Under the pieces are notes generated by a model, which was not told where the DNA came from, did not search any database, and was given only the letters and a program-made list of their open reading frames with translations. 6,386 nucleotides of DNA from an uncultured Erysipelotrichaceae bacterium (lineage in GTDB: Bacteria; Bacillota_I; Bacilli_A; Erysipelotrichales; Erysipelotrichaceae). The translations under genes were made by a program, and so were the position numbers. The stretch lies in NCBI GenBank assembly GCA_902766675.1, contig CACXEN010000064.1, positions 1-6,386 on the forward strand, given 5' to 3'. Below are positions 6,249 through 6,386 of this stretch, piece after piece (the stretch's first letter is position 1; each line of letters opens with the position of its first letter).

Positions 6249-6386
6249 CTATTCTCCTAATGTAATTGTGCCTTCTAATCCAACATTTTTAGGAGCACAA
6301 ACAATTAAGTTATGCCCAATCTTTTCAATTTTTGCGTCAAGGGAATAACATACACCTGTCAAAAAGTCGATGGAACGTTGTGCATA
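6249..6386 (-). CDS. sepF: Cell-division protein SepF, C-terminal fragment (5' end outside the window)
   Basis: This is the last 45 codons of a gene entering from the right edge, read in the frame that starts at base 6386 and ends at a TAG. The translation begins YAQRSIDFLTGVCYSLDAKI and continues with EKIGHNLIVCAPKNV. It matches the end of the SepF core domain: a helix ending in a (V/I)DFL-G pattern, a short strand pair, and the closing 'I-A-P-NV' strand. SepF is a cytoplasmic protein that binds FtsZ and tethers the Z-ring to the membrane through an N-terminal amphipathic helix, which lies outside this window. In many Bacillota it is followed by ylmG, ylmH and divIVA; here an unrelated small gene follows after 9 bases. 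The identification rests on a short stretch, but the pattern is characteristic. Confidence 0.82.
   Translation of the reverse strand, partial: YAQRSIDFLTGVCYSLDAKIEKIGHNLIVCAPKNVGLEGTITLGE

Noticed and set aside
1..6386. A bacteriocin, toxin or lantibiotic cluster served by the exporter
   Set aside because: No leader peptide with a double-Gly site, no modification enzyme and no immunity gene is visible. The 71-residue Lys-rich protein lacks a leader and a hydrophobic toxin-like region.

Overview
The window is AT-rich and every supported gene lies on the minus strand, so it reads right to left. It looks like a chromosomal segment of a low-GC Gram-positive (Bacillota). The signs are a SepF C-terminus, strong AGGAGG-type ribosome binding sites, a Lys/Leu-rich lipoprotein signal with a lipobox, and a MacAB/YknXYZ-type export operon with no outer-membrane component in view. 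An Erysipelotrichia-like or Clostridia-like gut bacterium is a reasonable guess, but the sequence alone does not fix the family.

Layout in transcription order. At the right edge (6386-6249) is the C-terminal end of the cell-division protein SepF. Nine bases on is a 164-residue protein that may adopt a Tubby/LURP-like fold (6239-5745). Then, 12 bases on, comes a 71-residue lysine-rich helical protein (5732-5517). After 35 bases comes a 445-residue lipoprotein with WG-type repeats and a C-terminal bacterial SH3 domain (5481-4144). After another 35 bases begins a tight export operon: membrane-fusion adaptor 1 (4108-2984), a MacB/LolD-type ABC ATPase (2987-2313), membrane-fusion adaptor 2 (2316-691) and a MacB-type FtsX-fold permease (688-1, cut by the window edge). 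The ATPase overlaps each adaptor by 4 bases (ATGA), and the permease starts 2 bases after the stop of adaptor 2.

Working model: the ATPase powers the permease, a mechanotransmission-type ABC transporter as in MacAB or YknYZ. Two membrane-anchored HlyD-like adaptors form the extracellular collar. The preceding lipoprotein may tie the complex to the cell wall through its SH3 domain. The substrate is unknown, and no toxin, bacteriocin or immunity gene is visible. The most unusual points are the two different adaptors around one ATPase, a large extra domain with acidic and Gly/Ser/Asp-rich linkers inside the hairpin of adaptor 2, and a small perfect hairpin that covers the ribosome binding site and start codon of the ATPase gene. 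No RNA gene, mobile element, CRISPR array or convincing terminator was seen, and there is no gene-free stretch longer than 35 bases.
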